Source: Luteirhabdus pelagi (GTDB lineage Bacteria; Bacteroidota; Bacteroidia; Flavobacteriales; Flavobacteriaceae). Taken from it: a stretch of 64,000 bases of DNA. This document shows positions 1 to 9,065 of the stretch, one piece after another. How positions within the stretch are numbered: position 1 is the stretch's first letter; the number at the start of each line of letters is the position of its first letter. The stretch is taken from positions 310,001 through 374,000 of the forward strand of contig NZ_JAECMS010000001.1 in NCBI RefSeq assembly GCF_016827595.1, in the 5' to 3' direction. Under the pieces are notes generated by a model. It was not told the origin of the DNA. It was given only the letters and a program-made list of their open reading frames with translations, and made no database searches. Both the position numbers and the translations under genes were made by a program.

Positions 1-2087
1 AATTGGATCCGGTTATCGGTCGCGATGAGGAAATTAGAAGAATTTTACAGATTCTCTCTCGACGCACCAAGAACAACCCAATGTTGGTCGGTGAACCGGG
101 AACCGGTAAAACAGCTATCGCCGAAGGCCTTGCCCATCGAATCGTGGATGGCGATGTGCCCGAAAATCTAAAGAGCAAACAGATTTTCTCGTTGGATATG
201 GGAGCATTAATTGCCGGTGCTAAGTTTAAAGGTGAATTTGAAGAACGCTTAAAAGCTGTTATCAAAGAAGTAACCACTAGCGATGGCGATATCGTGCTAT
301 TTATAGACGAAATCCATACCCTCGTGGGTGCTGGAGGTGGTCAGGGAGCCATGGATGCCGCGAATATTTTGAAACCAGCGTTGGCGCGTGGCGAACTGCG
401 TGCAATCGGCGCAACCACTTTGGATGAATATCAGAAATATTTTGAAAAGGATAAGGCGCTGGAGCGACGTTTCCAAAAGGTTACGGTCGATGAGCCCGAT
501 ACGGAAAGTGCTATTTCCATTCTTCGTGGAATCAAAGAGAAGTATGAAACGCACCACAAGGTTCGGATAAAGGATGAAGCCATTATCGCTGCGGTGGAAC
601 TATCGCAACGCTACATTACCAATCGCTTTTTGCCCGATAAGGCTATCGATTTAATGGATGAAGCAGCCAGTAAACTTCGTATGGAAATCAATTCAAAACC
701 AGAAGAATTGGACGTGCTGGACCGAAAGATCATGCAGTTGGAAATTGAAATTGAGGCGATCAAACGTGAAAAGGATGAAGCAAAGCTGAAATCGCTTCGC
801 GCCGATCTCGCGAATCTTAAGGAAGAACGCAACGAGCTGAATGCGAAGTGGCAGAGCGAAAAAGAGGTCGTGGATAATGTCCAAAACCTAAAACAGGAAA
901 TCGAAAATCTTCGATTGGAAGCAGAGCGCGCCGAGCGTGAAGGCGACTTCGGAAAGGTGGCTGAACTCCGCTATGGAAAGATCAAGAATGCTCAGGAAGC
1001 ATTAACGAAACTTGAAACTGAATTAGCCGAAAACCAAAGTGGAAGTTCGCTGATTAAAGAGGAAGTAACCAATGAAGATATCGCTGAAGTTGTCGCCAAA
1101 TGGACCGGAATCCCCGTTACCAAGATGCTTCAAAGCGAACGGGAGAAATTGCTGAAATTGGAGGATCGACTTCACAAGCGCGTCGTGGGTCAGGAGGAAG
1201 CCATCGTGGCTGTTAGTGATGCCATTCGAAGAAGTCGCGCCGGACTTCAGGACGAGAAGAAACCGATTGGTTCTTTCCTTTTCCTAGGTACTACCGGTGT
1301 TGGTAAAACGGAATTGGCAAAGGCTTTGGCCGAATATCTCTTTAACGATGAAAACGCGATGACACGAATCGATATGAGTGAGTATCAGGAGCGTCACAGC
1401 GTAAGTCGATTGGTAGGTGCTCCTCCAGGGTATGTTGGATATGATGAAGGTGGTCAGTTAACGGAAGCCGTTCGTCGCAAGCCCTATTCGGTAGTATTAT
1501 TGGATGAAATTGAAAAGGCGCATCCCGATACCTTCAACATTTTGCTGCAGGTGTTGGATGAAGGACGCTTAACCGATAACAAAGGGCGCGTTGCCGATTT
1601 CAAGAATACGATTATCATTATGACCAGTAATATGGGAAGCCATATTATTCAGGAGAAGTTTGATAGCGTAAAGGATCCCGGTACCGCCATGGAAAGTGCG
1701 AAGGTTGAAGTGCTTGGGCTATTGAAGCAACAAGTGCGACCTGAGTTCCTGAACCGTATTGATGATATCATTATGTTCACACCGTTGACGCGAAACGATA
1801 TCAAGGAAATCGTAGGACTTCAATTGAAAGGCGTTTCAAAAATGCTTTCCAAACAGCATATTACGATTGATGCTACGGAAGAAGCGATTGCTTATTTAGC
1901 TGAAAAAGGCTTCGACCCTCAATATGGAGCACGACCGGTGAAACGGGTGATACAAAAAGAGGTCTTGAACGAACTTTCAAAGGAAATACTTGCTGGTAGG
2001 ATTAAGACCGACAGTATTATTCTGGTCGATAGTTTTGAAAACACCCTCGTCTTCCGAAACCAAACCGATTTGGTAGAAGACAATTGA
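1..2087 (+). CDS. clpB: ATP-dependent disaggregase ClpB, 5' end outside window
   Basis: Hsp100/AAA+ chaperone that, in its family, threads aggregated proteins through its pore with DnaK. The left edge cuts it: the 694 visible residues (frame enters at base 3) lack the roughly 170-residue N-terminal domain of a usual ~865-residue protein. Seen in order: nucleotide-binding domain 1 with Walker A GEPGTGKT (visible residues 30-37) and Walker B LFIDEIH; a long charged, heptad-rich stretch (about 225-350), the coiled-coil middle domain that separates ClpB from ClpA; nucleotide-binding domain 2 with Walker A GTTGVGKT and Walker [11 protein letters not shown]-terminal domain. A terminator follows 80 bases downstream, so it probably ends its transcript. 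Identity is near certain. Confidence 0.96.
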   Translation, partial: LDPVIGRDEEIRRILQILSRRTKNNPMLVGEPGTGKTAIAEGLAHRIVDGDVPENLKSKQIFSLDMGALIAGAKFKGEFEERLKAVIKEVTTSDGDIVLFIDEIHTLVGAGGGQGAMDAANILKPALARGELRAIGATTLDEYQKYFEKDKALERRFQKVTVDEPDTESAISILRGIKEKYETHHKVRIKDEAIIAAVELSQRYITNRFLPDKAIDLMDEAASKLRMEINSKPEELDVLDRKIMQLEIEIEAIKREKDEAKLKSLRADLANLKEERNELNAKWQSEKEVVDNVQNLKQEIENLRLEAERAEREGDFGKVAELRYGKIKNAQEALTKLETELAENQSGSSLIKEEVTNEDIAEVVAKWTGIPVTKMLQSEREKLLKLEDRLHKRVVGQEEAIVAVSDAIRRSRAGLQDEKKPIGSFLFLGTTGVGKTELAKALAEYLFNDENAMTRIDMSEYQERHSVSRLVGAPPGYVGYDEGGQLTEAVRRKPYSVVLLDEIEKAHPDTFNILLQVLDEGRLTDNKGRVADFKNTIIIMTSNMGSHIIQEKFDSVKDPGTAMESAKVEVLGLLKQQVRPEFLNRIDDIIMFTPLTRNDIKEIVGLQLKGVSKMLSKQHITIDATEEAIAYLAEKGFDPQYGARPVKRVIQKEVLNELSKEILAGRIKTDSIILVDSFENTLVFRNQTDLVEDN

Positions 2088-2164
2088 ACTGGGCTGGAGC
2101 TTGCCTAGCGACGTGCTATCGTCAATTAAAAGCTCCGATTTTTCATAATTTGGTTGGTTAGTTG

Positions 2165-2196
2165 AAAGCACCCCTCGTTTAGAAGGGTGCTTTTTT
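2165..2196 (+). terminator. Rho-independent terminator after clpB
   Basis: AAGCACCC and GGGTGCTT form an 8-bp GC-rich stem with a short loop, followed on the plus strand by TTTTTTAT. It lies between convergent clpB and the lipoprotein gene ending at 2200; the T tract favours the clpB direction. Confidence 0.8.
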
Positions 2197-2199
2197 ATA

Positions 2200-2841
2200 T
2201 TATTGAAGCGTAATGTCCATTGTACCTCCTTCTTGTCCAGTAGTTGCTCCATGTTCAAAATACCAATTACCCTCAAGTGCCGCGGCATTGCTTGTCTGAC
2301 TAATGGTTGCTCTAACCGAGTAATCTTCATCTGTATCCTCGTAGGTATAATCAGCTACTACCTCATCTCCATCCACAACAAAAGTTCCGGATCCAATAGT
2401 TGGGTTGTTGGAACTATTTGCAAGTACCGTACACGTTCCATCGTCGAAGAACTCTATAGCGAAATAGGAAGATCCGCTATAGGTACCTTCGAAGAAGCCT
2501 TGAAGTGGATTTTCAAGTGTGAAGGGAACTGTAACCTGTCCTGCCGAATTGGCTACCAGTACTTGAAAGTCATGACTGCCTGCCGGTAAAAGCTTCGTCC
2601 ATGTTATCTTTCCAGTGGTGCTATTGACAGATGTGCCATCGGGATTTCCATCCAATGAAATACTTCCTTGTTCGCCATTCCATTCAATACTAGGCGATAC
2701 AGAATTACCTTCGGTATAAAAAATGGCATTGGCGGTGGTTTCGGAATATTGAACGGTAGGGGTAGTTACAGAACCACTATCATCCTCTTCACATGATGTA
2801 ATAAATATGGTGATCAGCACTAGGGTGAAAAATTTTCTCAT
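2200..2841 (-). CDS. Putative lipoprotein with Ig-like and beta-rich domains
   Basis: A 213-residue protein of unknown function. The first 17 residues are a lipoprotein signal ending in the lipobox ITSC followed by acidic EEDD, so it is probably lipidated at Cys17; acidic residues after the cysteine are common in surface-exposed Bacteroidota lipoproteins. Residues about 45-110 resemble an immunoglobulin-like putative-binding module (a TSVNSTTGKITW segment, then AGSHDFQVLVANSAG). The C-terminal half (about 115-213) is beta-rich with GTY, GTF and GNW turns, like small lipocalin-type domains. It is first of four reverse-strand envelope genes of unknown role. I infer an extracellular or outer-membrane binding protein; no catalytic motif is visible. 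Confidence 0.7.
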   Translation of the reverse strand: MRKFFTLVLITIFITSCEEDDSGSVTTPTVQYSETTANAIFYTEGNSVSPSIEWNGEQGSISLDGNPDGTSVNSTTGKITWTKLLPAGSHDFQVLVANSAGQVTVPFTLENPLQGFFEGTYSGSSYFAIEFFDDGTCTVLANSSNNPTIGSGTFVVDGDEVVADYTYEDTDEDYSVRATISQTSNAAALEGNWYFEHGATTGQEGGTMDITLQ

Positions 2842-2890
2842 AATTTTAATTTGGTTTGTATTACTATTGATTTTGTTGAAACAATCTAAT

Positions 2891-3709
2891 TTACAATCCG
2901 ACAGTGATCCAGCGGTCGATCGTAATTGACTTCTTTTCGACTTCGCGATAGGTTATTTTTAACGTGATTGGCTGTTGGTTGTCGCCCTCCTTCACCAGAA
3001 ATTCGGCTGAAGCACCGTTGCCCTGCATATCCTTCCGATACATTTCATCGCCCACATACGGTTGCACATCGATGATAGAAACAGGCGTTTCATTAGGTGG
3101 AAATTGATAAAAAATAAATTTTTCATCGTTTCGCGTCATGCTAGAATTATCCATGAGCTTCACTTTAGTTCCTAATAGTTCAACCGTCGGATTTTCATAT
3201 AGCGATGCTACCGTAACGGTTTTTTCCTTCGCCTCGGCATTCCCATCACTTTTGGAATAGCCTACCTTCATTTTTACATACACTTTTGAGGCATTTGAAT
3301 CAGGCAGCGCCATTTCTGTCTTCAACACCGCTTTAAAGCCAATGGTATCGTACATTTTTTTCCACTGGTCGAGTGGCAGCAAACCGTCTGTTCTAGTGGT
3401 GAATCGATATCGCCCTTGTTCTGCTAAGCGTTTCGATTCGGCTTCATATGCAGCGATAGCCTCTTCGTGTGCCGCTATTAAATCGCGGCCGGTATCATCT
3501 TTAAACTCCAGCAGCTCGGTAGTGGCTCCATCCACGGCATTGAAATCCGCTGCCTTCACCCAGAAATCGATCGCTATCTTATTGTTCGAAAAAGACTCTC
3601 CTGGAATTCCTCTCTCTACTTCCATTCTTACTACTTCAACTTCTTGCGAAAAAAAAGTCGTAGCATAAAAGATCAGGGTTAAAGTAATTAGTATGTTCTT
3701 AAATCGCAT
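2891..3709 (-). CDS. Secreted protein of unknown function
   Basis: 272 residues from the chosen ATG at 3709, which opens a clean signal peptide (MRFKNILITLTLIFYATTFFSQ, Sec type). A longer in-frame start at 3763 would overlap the upstream gene by 29 bases and bury the signal, so I reject it. The mature protein has a helical segment rich in E, A and K (about 75-120) between beta-rich parts; no cysteines or catalytic motif stand out. It lies 25 bases after a DUF4870-like membrane protein on the same strand and may be cotranscribed. I do not recognise the family; probably periplasmic or cell-surface. Confidence 0.7.
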   Translation of the reverse strand: MRFKNILITLTLIFYATTFFSQEVEVVRMEVERGIPGESFSNNKIAIDFWVKAADFNAVDGATTELLEFKDDTGRDLIAAHEEAIAAYEAESKRLAEQGRYRFTTRTDGLLPLDQWKKMYDTIGFKAVLKTEMALPDSNASKVYVKMKVGYSKSDGNAEAKEKTVTVASLYENPTVELLGTKVKLMDNSSMTRNDEKFIFYQFPPNETPVSIIDVQPYVGDEMYRKDMQGNGASAEFLVKEGDNQQPITLKITYREVEKKSITIDRWITVGL

Positions 3710-3734
3710 AATTCGTGGGTTAATCTGCTTCACC

Positions 3735-4103
3735 TTACTGTATATTTTTGAACCATTCTTCAAACTTCTTCCCTACCATAGGTACAGGTTTTTTCTTCTC
3801 ATTTACGGCATTCATCAATCCCATTACCCATAAATAAATCATGAAGATCGTTCCTACAAGGCTTACAATCCATCCAAGGATAGGAATAATATTAATTACG
3901 GTTAAGGCTAATCCGAGACATCCAAGCCCTAAAGATTGCCGAATGTGGTAGCTGGCAAATTCATTCTTTCTATCGTTGTTCATTACAAAAGCAATGATAA
4001 GTCCGATAAGGGTGATGTATGCGATAATGGCGATATTCTTTCCTTCGGCGGTCGATGTGGTTTGTGCTGTGGTTGCGGTGTTGGTAGTGTTGGTATTTTC
4101 CAT
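3735..4103 (-). CDS. Small DUF4870-like membrane protein
   Basis: 122 residues. The first 20 are almost only N, T, A and E, a low-complexity cytoplasmic tail. Then come three hydrophobic segments (about 24-42, 57-75 and 78-98) and a basic tail. The pattern of a helix followed by NNDRKNEFASYHIRQSLGL and a helix pair matches the DUF4870/Tic20-like small membrane proteins common in Bacteroidota. Function of the family is not established. The stop lies 25 bases before the next reverse gene's start, suggesting cotranscription with it. Confidence 0.72.
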   Translation of the reverse strand: MENTNTTNTATTAQTTSTAEGKNIAIIAYITLIGLIIAFVMNNDRKNEFASYHIRQSLGLGCLGLALTVINIIPILGWIVSLVGTIFMIYLWVMGLMNAVNEKKKPVPMVGKKFEEWFKNIQ

Positions 4104-4136
4104 GATATTGTTTTGTTAGTGATTTAGTTGATAAAA

Positions 4137-4251
4137 ACCGTTCCCGACTGATTCACCATACCTCCAAAAGTCTCCTCTTCTTTTGAAAATATCGGTTCTT
4201 GGTTTATTGGGAACTACTTCCTAATACGTGAAAATTGCTCAGGGGAACGGT
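4137..4251. repeat. Long-spaced 9-bp inverted repeat
   Basis: ACCGTTCCC at 4137-4145 and its exact reverse complement GGGAACGGT at 4243-4251 bracket 97 bases in the gap between the DUF4870-like and DUF4412 genes. In RNA from either strand the arms could close a 115-nt element. The loop is only weakly structured by eye; it could be chance. Confidence 0.3.
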
Positions 4252-4282
4252 GTTATGAAATTAGTTGCTAATTGATTATTGG

Positions 4283-5158
4283 TTAGAACGTTTGATAATC
4301 GCTTTTTGAAATAGTGAAAGGAGCCTCCTCTAATTTCACGCAAGTCATGGTCATATCGTTGCGGTTAGAATTCTTTTCGTCCATATGCATTTGCATTACA
4401 AGCCCTTCCGCATCTCCTTTCTTTAACCATTCTGGATTGAAACCTTTCGGCATTTTATCGCTCTGACCATAGACATCACTGAAGCTTACCGGTACATCGA
4501 AGGTGACATACATTGTAATTATATATTCATCATTTTCAATTTCGAAGCCATCGCAATCGTATCCAAGTATGGTCTTTCCCGCGATCTTCTTCATCGTATA
4601 ATCTTCTATCCCACTATTTTCAGCGGCCGTTTCGGCAATATTCTTGGGCATTTTAGACGCTGTAGCCATTTTACGGCCCTCTTGGTTCATAAACATGACC
4701 ATAAGCTTCGACTGATTATCGTATACCATAAAGGTGTTCATAGCCATTTCTTGCTTATCTTGATAAAACTTGGCTCCCCAATACGGCGCATCTTCTTTGA
4801 GAAAATATTCCAACTCCATATTGTTTCGCTCCTTTTTCATTTCCATTTTCAGGCGGTATACCCATTCGAAGGAATACTGCGACGGCACATTTTCCATTTT
4901 TCCGCCCATCATTCCTCCCATTGGAAAGGAAGATCTATTGTCATTATTTCCAGCATCGTTCTCTTTGCCATCGCCTTCCAGGACATCGTCCATTACCTCA
5001 CCGGTTTCTTTTGAAGCCTTATCGGCTGTTTTTCGGTGAATGGTGTTCTCGACGCTCTTCTCTACTTTCTTTTTTAGTTTTTTGAAGAATTGCGCCTCTG
5101 CTTGAAACGAAAAAGCAGTCAGGCAACCTACTACAAGTAATAATTTTACGGTTTTCAT
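4283..5158 (-). CDS. Secreted DUF4412-type protein
   Basis: 291 residues, starting with a signal peptide cleaved after about AEA at residue 22. The next stretch (23-60) is strongly basic, KKLKKKVEKS, then a linker rich in D, N and G, then a domain from about residue 95 in which each strand begins with a charged-aromatic pattern (YSFEWVYRLKMEMKK, APYWGAKFYQDKQEMAMN, KTILGYDCDGFEIEND) typical of DUF4412, a beta-rich periplasmic domain of unknown role related in fold to LolA/LolB-like proteins. Methionine content is unusually high in the middle (MVMFMNQEGRKMATASKMPK). A TACTTTTA hexamer-like -7 element at 5215-5222 (complement) may start it. Confidence 0.72.
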   Translation of the reverse strand: MKTVKLLLVVGCLTAFSFQAEAQFFKKLKKKVEKSVENTIHRKTADKASKETGEVMDDVLEGDGKENDAGNNDNRSSFPMGGMMGGKMENVPSQYSFEWVYRLKMEMKKERNNMELEYFLKEDAPYWGAKFYQDKQEMAMNTFMVYDNQSKLMVMFMNQEGRKMATASKMPKNIAETAAENSGIEDYTMKKIAGKTILGYDCDGFEIENDEYIITMYVTFDVPVSFSDVYGQSDKMPKGFNPEWLKKGDAEGLVMQMHMDEKNSNRNDMTMTCVKLEEAPFTISKSDYQTF

Positions 5159-5322
5159 CGTGTTAGATTTATTTGGTTTTAAGGGGAATCATCGTCCGAT
5201 TGATTTTACACCCATAAAAGTATTTCCAAGCCAAGAGAAGGGGTTGCCCGAATGTAACAAATGCTTGTTTATTTGTAACAAGACACTGTAATGCAGCAAA
5301 TTAAAGGAGCAACAAATAAAAA

Positions 5323-8106
5323 TTAAACTTCCTGTTGAAAAGTACTAGGAGAAACACCGAAGGCTTTTTTGAAGGCTTTTGAAAAAGAGGCGCCATCGGC
5401 ATAACCGGTTTGATAGGCCACCTCAGCAATCTGAATATTCGCATCGGCCAATAGTTTCTTAGCGCGTTGCAGTCGCTGTGACCGAATGAATTCTGCAGCC
5501 GATTGACCCGTTACCGAAGTTACTTTACGGTGAAGCTGCATACGGCTCATTCCCAAAGTATCTGCTACGTTCGAAACGCTTAAGTCTGGACTATCCAAGT
5601 GAGTGGAAACATAGTCCATTAGCTTTTCCCAAAACGCCTTATCCTTCGAATTGGTTATCAGCTCATTTAGAATGGGTCCTTCCGACTGTTTATATTTTTC
5701 CTTAAGGCGTTGTTGATGGCGATGCAAACTTTTTAGCTGGGCACCGAGCGCTTGAAGCTGAAAGGGTTTTTCCAAATAGACATCAGCACCGGTTTCCAGT
5801 CCTTCCACCCTATCGCTTACATCTGCCTTGGCGGTCAGCATTACGAAGGGGATATGACTGGTGGCTTCGTGCGATTTGACCTTTGCACAAAACACCAAGC
5901 CATCCATTTCAGGCATCATCCAATCGCTTATGATAATATCAGGGACGATTTCCAACGCTTTTTCCCAACCAATAACACCATTTTCGGCACAGCGCACATC
6001 ATATTCCAGATTTAGGAATTGCTGTATATATTGCTGAAGCTCTAGGTTGTCTTCAACCAATAGAAGAATGGGACGTTCAGAAAATTTGGATGTATTTTCT
6101 GAAGTTAGGCGTTGATTGGAAACAGTTTCAGGAATGGTTGGACTAAAGGTCACTTTCTTATTTTCATCCGTTCCCTGTCGAATGGCATCTAGCGGCAGTC
6201 GCACCGTAAAAGTACTTCCTTCACCCTCCTTACTTTCCACAGTAATGGAACCTTCATGCAGTACTACCAATTCCTTCACCAAGGCCAAGCCTATTCCAGA
6301 GCCTGGGGAACTTTCGTCCTTTTCACCTACCTGATAAAAGCGGTCGAAGATATGAGGTTGCTCCTTTTCGGCTATTCCAGGTCCAGTATCTATTACCTTC
6401 AACAGAAAACATGAATCTTCCAAAGAAGCAGCTACCGTTATAACACAATTGTTCCCACAATATTTCAGCGCATTCGACACCAAATTGATAAGTGTTTTCT
6501 CCAATACATTCGCCGAATACAGTGCGGTAATTCCCGGATCGTCTATTTCTAATAGCAGCTTATGCTTTTTAACTTCCGCCTGGGATTGGAACTGGTGTAC
6601 CAGCGTTTTTGTGATGGCAAATGGGTTTCCACGCGTTACTTCTATCGTTGCCTTACCTGATTCAATTCTGGAAAGCGCTAGCATATCGTTTATTAAGGTA
6701 AGAAGTCGCTTCGCATTGTTGGAAATAATGGTTAGGTGTTCCTGTGAAAGTCGCTTACCCGTTCGAATCGCTTCTGTAACCGGCAGCTGAATTAAGGTTA
6801 GCGGTGTTCTAAATTCGTGTGAAATATTCTGAAAAAATCGAGTGCGTGTCGCGTCCAATTCCAATAATGCTTCTTTTTCCTTCTTTTCCGACTGTAGGGC
6901 GAAACGATTGCGAAGCCGTGCCTTTTCATTCATCAAGTTTCGATAACTGACCACAAAATTGAAGATGACAATCTCCACGACCACCATTTTTAAGAAAAAG
7001 GTAAAATCCTTCAACAACAGCGCTGCTACATTCCCCAACAACAGCAGTACACTTCCAATAAGTATGATTTTCGCGATAAGACTTGGCTTTTGAAACATCA
7101 TATAGCTAAACAAGACCAAACCAGAAACTGTAAAGACTGCACGAAAGAGGTCCATGGCTACAAAGCGGTATTCAAAATACGGAAAGGCAAACATGGTGAT
7201 GGCGTAAAACACTCCAAAGAACACAATACCGCCCATAATGATTTTTCCGACACGATGTACCTTTTGAAAATTTCGCTTCACGTCAAGAAAGTACAGTACG
7301 AAGAAAAAGTATAGTGCGATATTAACGATATGGGTAATCTGGTTGATGTAATAATATAGCTTAGGCTCTAGTTCATTATACACATTCAAGAAAAACGGCA
7401 ATCGATTGGCGTAATATAGCGTTACGAAAAGAAGGTATAGACTATAGATCAGGAAGCTTTTATCGCCACTGACAAAATAGCTTACCATAAATAGCAAGAA
7501 TGAAATAAATGTTATACCTAGATAAAATAAATACCAAGAATCCTGCGCTCTATAAAGCATCGCATCAACGATAGCGCCATCATCCGTAAACAGTACATCG
7601 GGTTGGGTACCAATGTTCAGATAGCCCCAGATGGTCAGTATTTTTTTGTTGAAGTAAAACGGGCGATTGAAATCTACTTCCTGCACTGCTAACGGCATTA
7701 GATACATTTCACCTTCACTGAAAATTTCAAAGGGGCGAGAAGTTAGCGCTCCAATCTTTCGACGATCGTAAGTTCCATTCTTTGTAGGAATGAAAACGTC
7801 CGAAATATCGGTATTGTAAAAATAGATCTGTAGTGAATCGGTTGCAACCCTTGGCTTCACCTGAAACCGAAACCAGTACGTCGCCTGCTGATCGTTGGTT
7901 ATACTATCTATAGGCAAGAAAGTCTTGGATTGTATTTCGGTAAATGAAAGACTACGGCTGGGATCCTCGTACACCTGGGAGACTGTATCCATTGGTATCC
8001 AGGCATTCTTTTCCTGCACGACCATAGGCTTCAGTTTCTGCCCCATCAGATTGGTAGCAGAAAGGATAAGAAAAACAAAAAATAGCGCCTGGTAGCATTT
8101 TTCCAT
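5323..8106 (-). CDS. Hybrid sensor kinase / response regulator with AraC output (7TMR-DISM)
   Basis: A whole two-component system in one 927-residue inner-membrane protein. In order: signal peptide (1-22); a beta-rich periplasmic 7TMR-DISM extracellular domain (about 30-185); seven membrane helices (about 193-385); short coiled coil; HisKA dimerisation domain with phospho-acceptor His430 in SHEFRTP; HATPase with N box NALKYC, G1 DTGPGI and G2 GSGIGLAL; receiver domain with acidic pair VEDN, phospho-acceptor Asp728 in SDWMMP and KPF; C-terminal AraC-type helix-turn-helix pair (about 830-927). Such Bacteroidota hybrids usually sense small ligands, often sugars, and bind DNA from the membrane. 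No obvious target operon is adjacent. Its -7 element ends 4 bases before the ATG. Confidence 0.93.
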   Translation of the reverse strand: MEKCYQALFFVFLILSATNLMGQKLKPMVVQEKNAWIPMDTVSQVYEDPSRSLSFTEIQSKTFLPIDSITNDQQATYWFRFQVKPRVATDSLQIYFYNTDISDVFIPTKNGTYDRRKIGALTSRPFEIFSEGEMYLMPLAVQEVDFNRPFYFNKKILTIWGYLNIGTQPDVLFTDDGAIVDAMLYRAQDSWYLFYLGITFISFLLFMVSYFVSGDKSFLIYSLYLLFVTLYYANRLPFFLNVYNELEPKLYYYINQITHIVNIALYFFFVLYFLDVKRNFQKVHRVGKIIMGGIVFFGVFYAITMFAFPYFEYRFVAMDLFRAVFTVSGLVLFSYMMFQKPSLIAKIILIGSVLLLLGNVAALLLKDFTFFLKMVVVEIVIFNFVVSYRNLMNEKARLRNRFALQSEKKEKEALLELDATRTRFFQNISHEFRTPLTLIQLPVTEAIRTGKRLSQEHLTIISNNAKRLLTLINDMLALSRIESGKATIEVTRGNPFAITKTLVHQFQSQAEVKKHKLLLEIDDPGITALYSANVLEKTLINLVSNALKYCGNNCVITVAASLEDSCFLLKVIDTGPGIAEKEQPHIFDRFYQVGEKDESSPGSGIGLALVKELVVLHEGSITVESKEGEGSTFTVRLPLDAIRQGTDENKKVTFSPTIPETVSNQRLTSENTSKFSERPILLLVEDNLELQQYIQQFLNLEYDVRCAENGVIGWEKALEIVPDIIISDWMMPEMDGLVFCAKVKSHEATSHIPFVMLTAKADVSDRVEGLETGADVYLEKPFQLQALGAQLKSLHRHQQRLKEKYKQSEGPILNELITNSKDKAFWEKLMDYVSTHLDSPDLSVSNVADTLGMSRMQLHRKVTSVTGQSAAEFIRSQRLQRAKKLLADANIQIAEVAYQTGYADGASFSKAFKKAFGVSPSTFQQEV

Positions 8107-8110
8107 ACTT

Positions 8111-8118
8111 CAAAATAA
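8111..8118 (-). promoter_or_regulatory. -7 element of the hybrid kinase gene
   Basis: TTATTTTG on the minus strand (7 of 8 matches to TAnnTTTG) ends four bases before the ATG at 8106, so transcription should begin at or next to the start codon. Confidence 0.5.
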
Positions 8119-8152
8119 GGAATAATTTGTGCTTCCCTCAAAATCAAATACA

Positions 8153-8183
8153 TAAAAAAAGTCCATCGCTAGGATGGACTTTC
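8153..8183 (-). terminator. Rho-independent terminator after csbD
   Basis: AAAGTCCATC / GATGGACTTT form a 10-bp stem with a 5-nt loop; read on the minus strand it is followed by a run of seven T. It separates csbD from the hybrid kinase gene. Confidence 0.85.
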
Positions 8184-8209
8184 TCAACTAAACCAATTAC
8201 CTGGAATAA

Positions 8210-8395
8210 TTACCAAGTTTCAATTTCTCTTTTTACTTCTTCCTTGGTTTTACCGCTTTCTTCCTGAATACGGCCTACCAATTCGTCGTATTTTCCTTCT
8301 GAAAAAGCTTCATTATCGTCGGTCTGAATACCGTACTCTTGTTTTGCTTTTCCTTTTATCTGTTTCCATTTTCCTTTTAATTGATCTGAATTCAT
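8210..8395 (-). CDS. CsbD-family stress protein
   Basis: 61 residues, highly charged and hydrophilic, with the CsbD signature: it opens MNSDQLKGKWKQIKGKAKQ, then a Y-G-x-D segment and E-KYDELVGRIQEESGKTKEEV. Members are small, largely helical proteins induced by general stress in many bacteria; molecular role unknown. It has its own terminator at 8153-8183, and TATCTTTA on the minus strand (plus positions 8426-8433) is a near-consensus -7 element 30 bases upstream, so it is probably a single-gene transcript divergent from the SixA-like gene. Confidence 0.9.
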   Translation of the reverse strand: MNSDQLKGKWKQIKGKAKQEYGIQTDDNEAFSEGKYDELVGRIQEESGKTKEEVKREIETW

Positions 8396-8425
8396 AACAG
8401 TTGTTTTTAGGTTATTTTGTTATTC

Positions 8426-8433
8426 TAAAGATA
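8426..8433 (-). promoter_or_regulatory. Probable csbD -7 element
   Basis: TATCTTTA on the minus strand matches TAnnTTTG at 7 of 8 positions, 30 bases upstream of the csbD ATG. No TTG at the expected -33 spacing. Confidence 0.4.
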
Positions 8434-8537
8434 CTTACGGAAAGGAAGGGCTTGTGGTAAGGAAGTATTAAAATAATACACGATAACGTTATTTTTTTGC
8501 CAAATACCCAAAACTATTGGTATCTTGAAAAGAAAAA

Positions 8538-9065
8538 ATGAAATTCTTTTTTGCTCTCACCTTTTCATTCCTATTCCTCTTCTCTTGTGAATTCCCAAAG
8601 CAACCCGATATCGAGGATATGAAAACAGCTCCTATAAGCACCTATTACCTTATTCGCCATGCCGAAAAAGATCGTAGCAATCCTGCCGAACGCGACCCCG
8701 AGCTAACAGAGGAAGGTGCTGCCCGCGCAGTACGTTGGGCACAATTGTTTCGCGATATTACGTTTGATGAAATCTATACCACCGACTACAAGCGAACACG
8801 CCAAACGGCACATACCGTTTCGGTACAAAGTGAAGTTAAATTGACGCCTTACGATGCAAATAGACCGTATTCAGAAGATTTTCAGGAGCGCACCACTGGC
8901 AAAACGGTTTTGGTAGTTGGCCATAGCAATACAACGCCCGCTTTCGTGAATGCGATTATTGGTGAAGAGCGATTTAGCGATCTTCCCGATGACGACAACG
9001 GCAGCTTATTTATCGTAACCAAAGTTGGTAATGAAAGTACCGTACAGCATTTGCATGTTGACTAA
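8538..9065 (+). CDS. SixA-like histidine phosphatase lipoprotein
   Basis: 175 residues. The signal peptide ends in the lipobox FLFSC (Cys17), so the enzyme is probably membrane-anchored. From residue 35 it shows the histidine phosphatase (phosphoglycerate mutase-like) fold: YLIRHAEK with the catalytic His in the RH motif, ELTEEGAARA, a YTTDYKRTRQTA segment, and VVGHSNT with the second catalytic His. The length and lack of an inserted cap resemble SixA, which in E. coli acts on phosphohistidine; the substrate here is not known. The last base of its TAA lies in a tetranucleotide shared with the convergent gene's stop (9062-9065). Confidence 0.85.
   Translation: MKFFFALTFSFLFLFSCEFPKQPDIEDMKTAPISTYYLIRHAEKDRSNPAERDPELTEEGAARAVRWAQLFRDITFDEIYTTDYKRTRQTAHTVSVQSEVKLTPYDANRPYSEDFQERTTGKTVLVVGHSNTTPAFVNAIIGEERFSDLPDDDNGSLFIVTKVGNESTVQHLHVD

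Noticed and set aside
2203-2589. Forward ORF opposite the lipoprotein gene
   Set aside because: Antisense shadow of a gene with a clear lipobox; its protein shows no conserved pattern.
5231-5270. TTGTAACA direct and inverted repeats downstream of the DUF4412 gene as an operator
   Set aside because: Short AT-rich words with no promoter next to them; cannot be told from chance.
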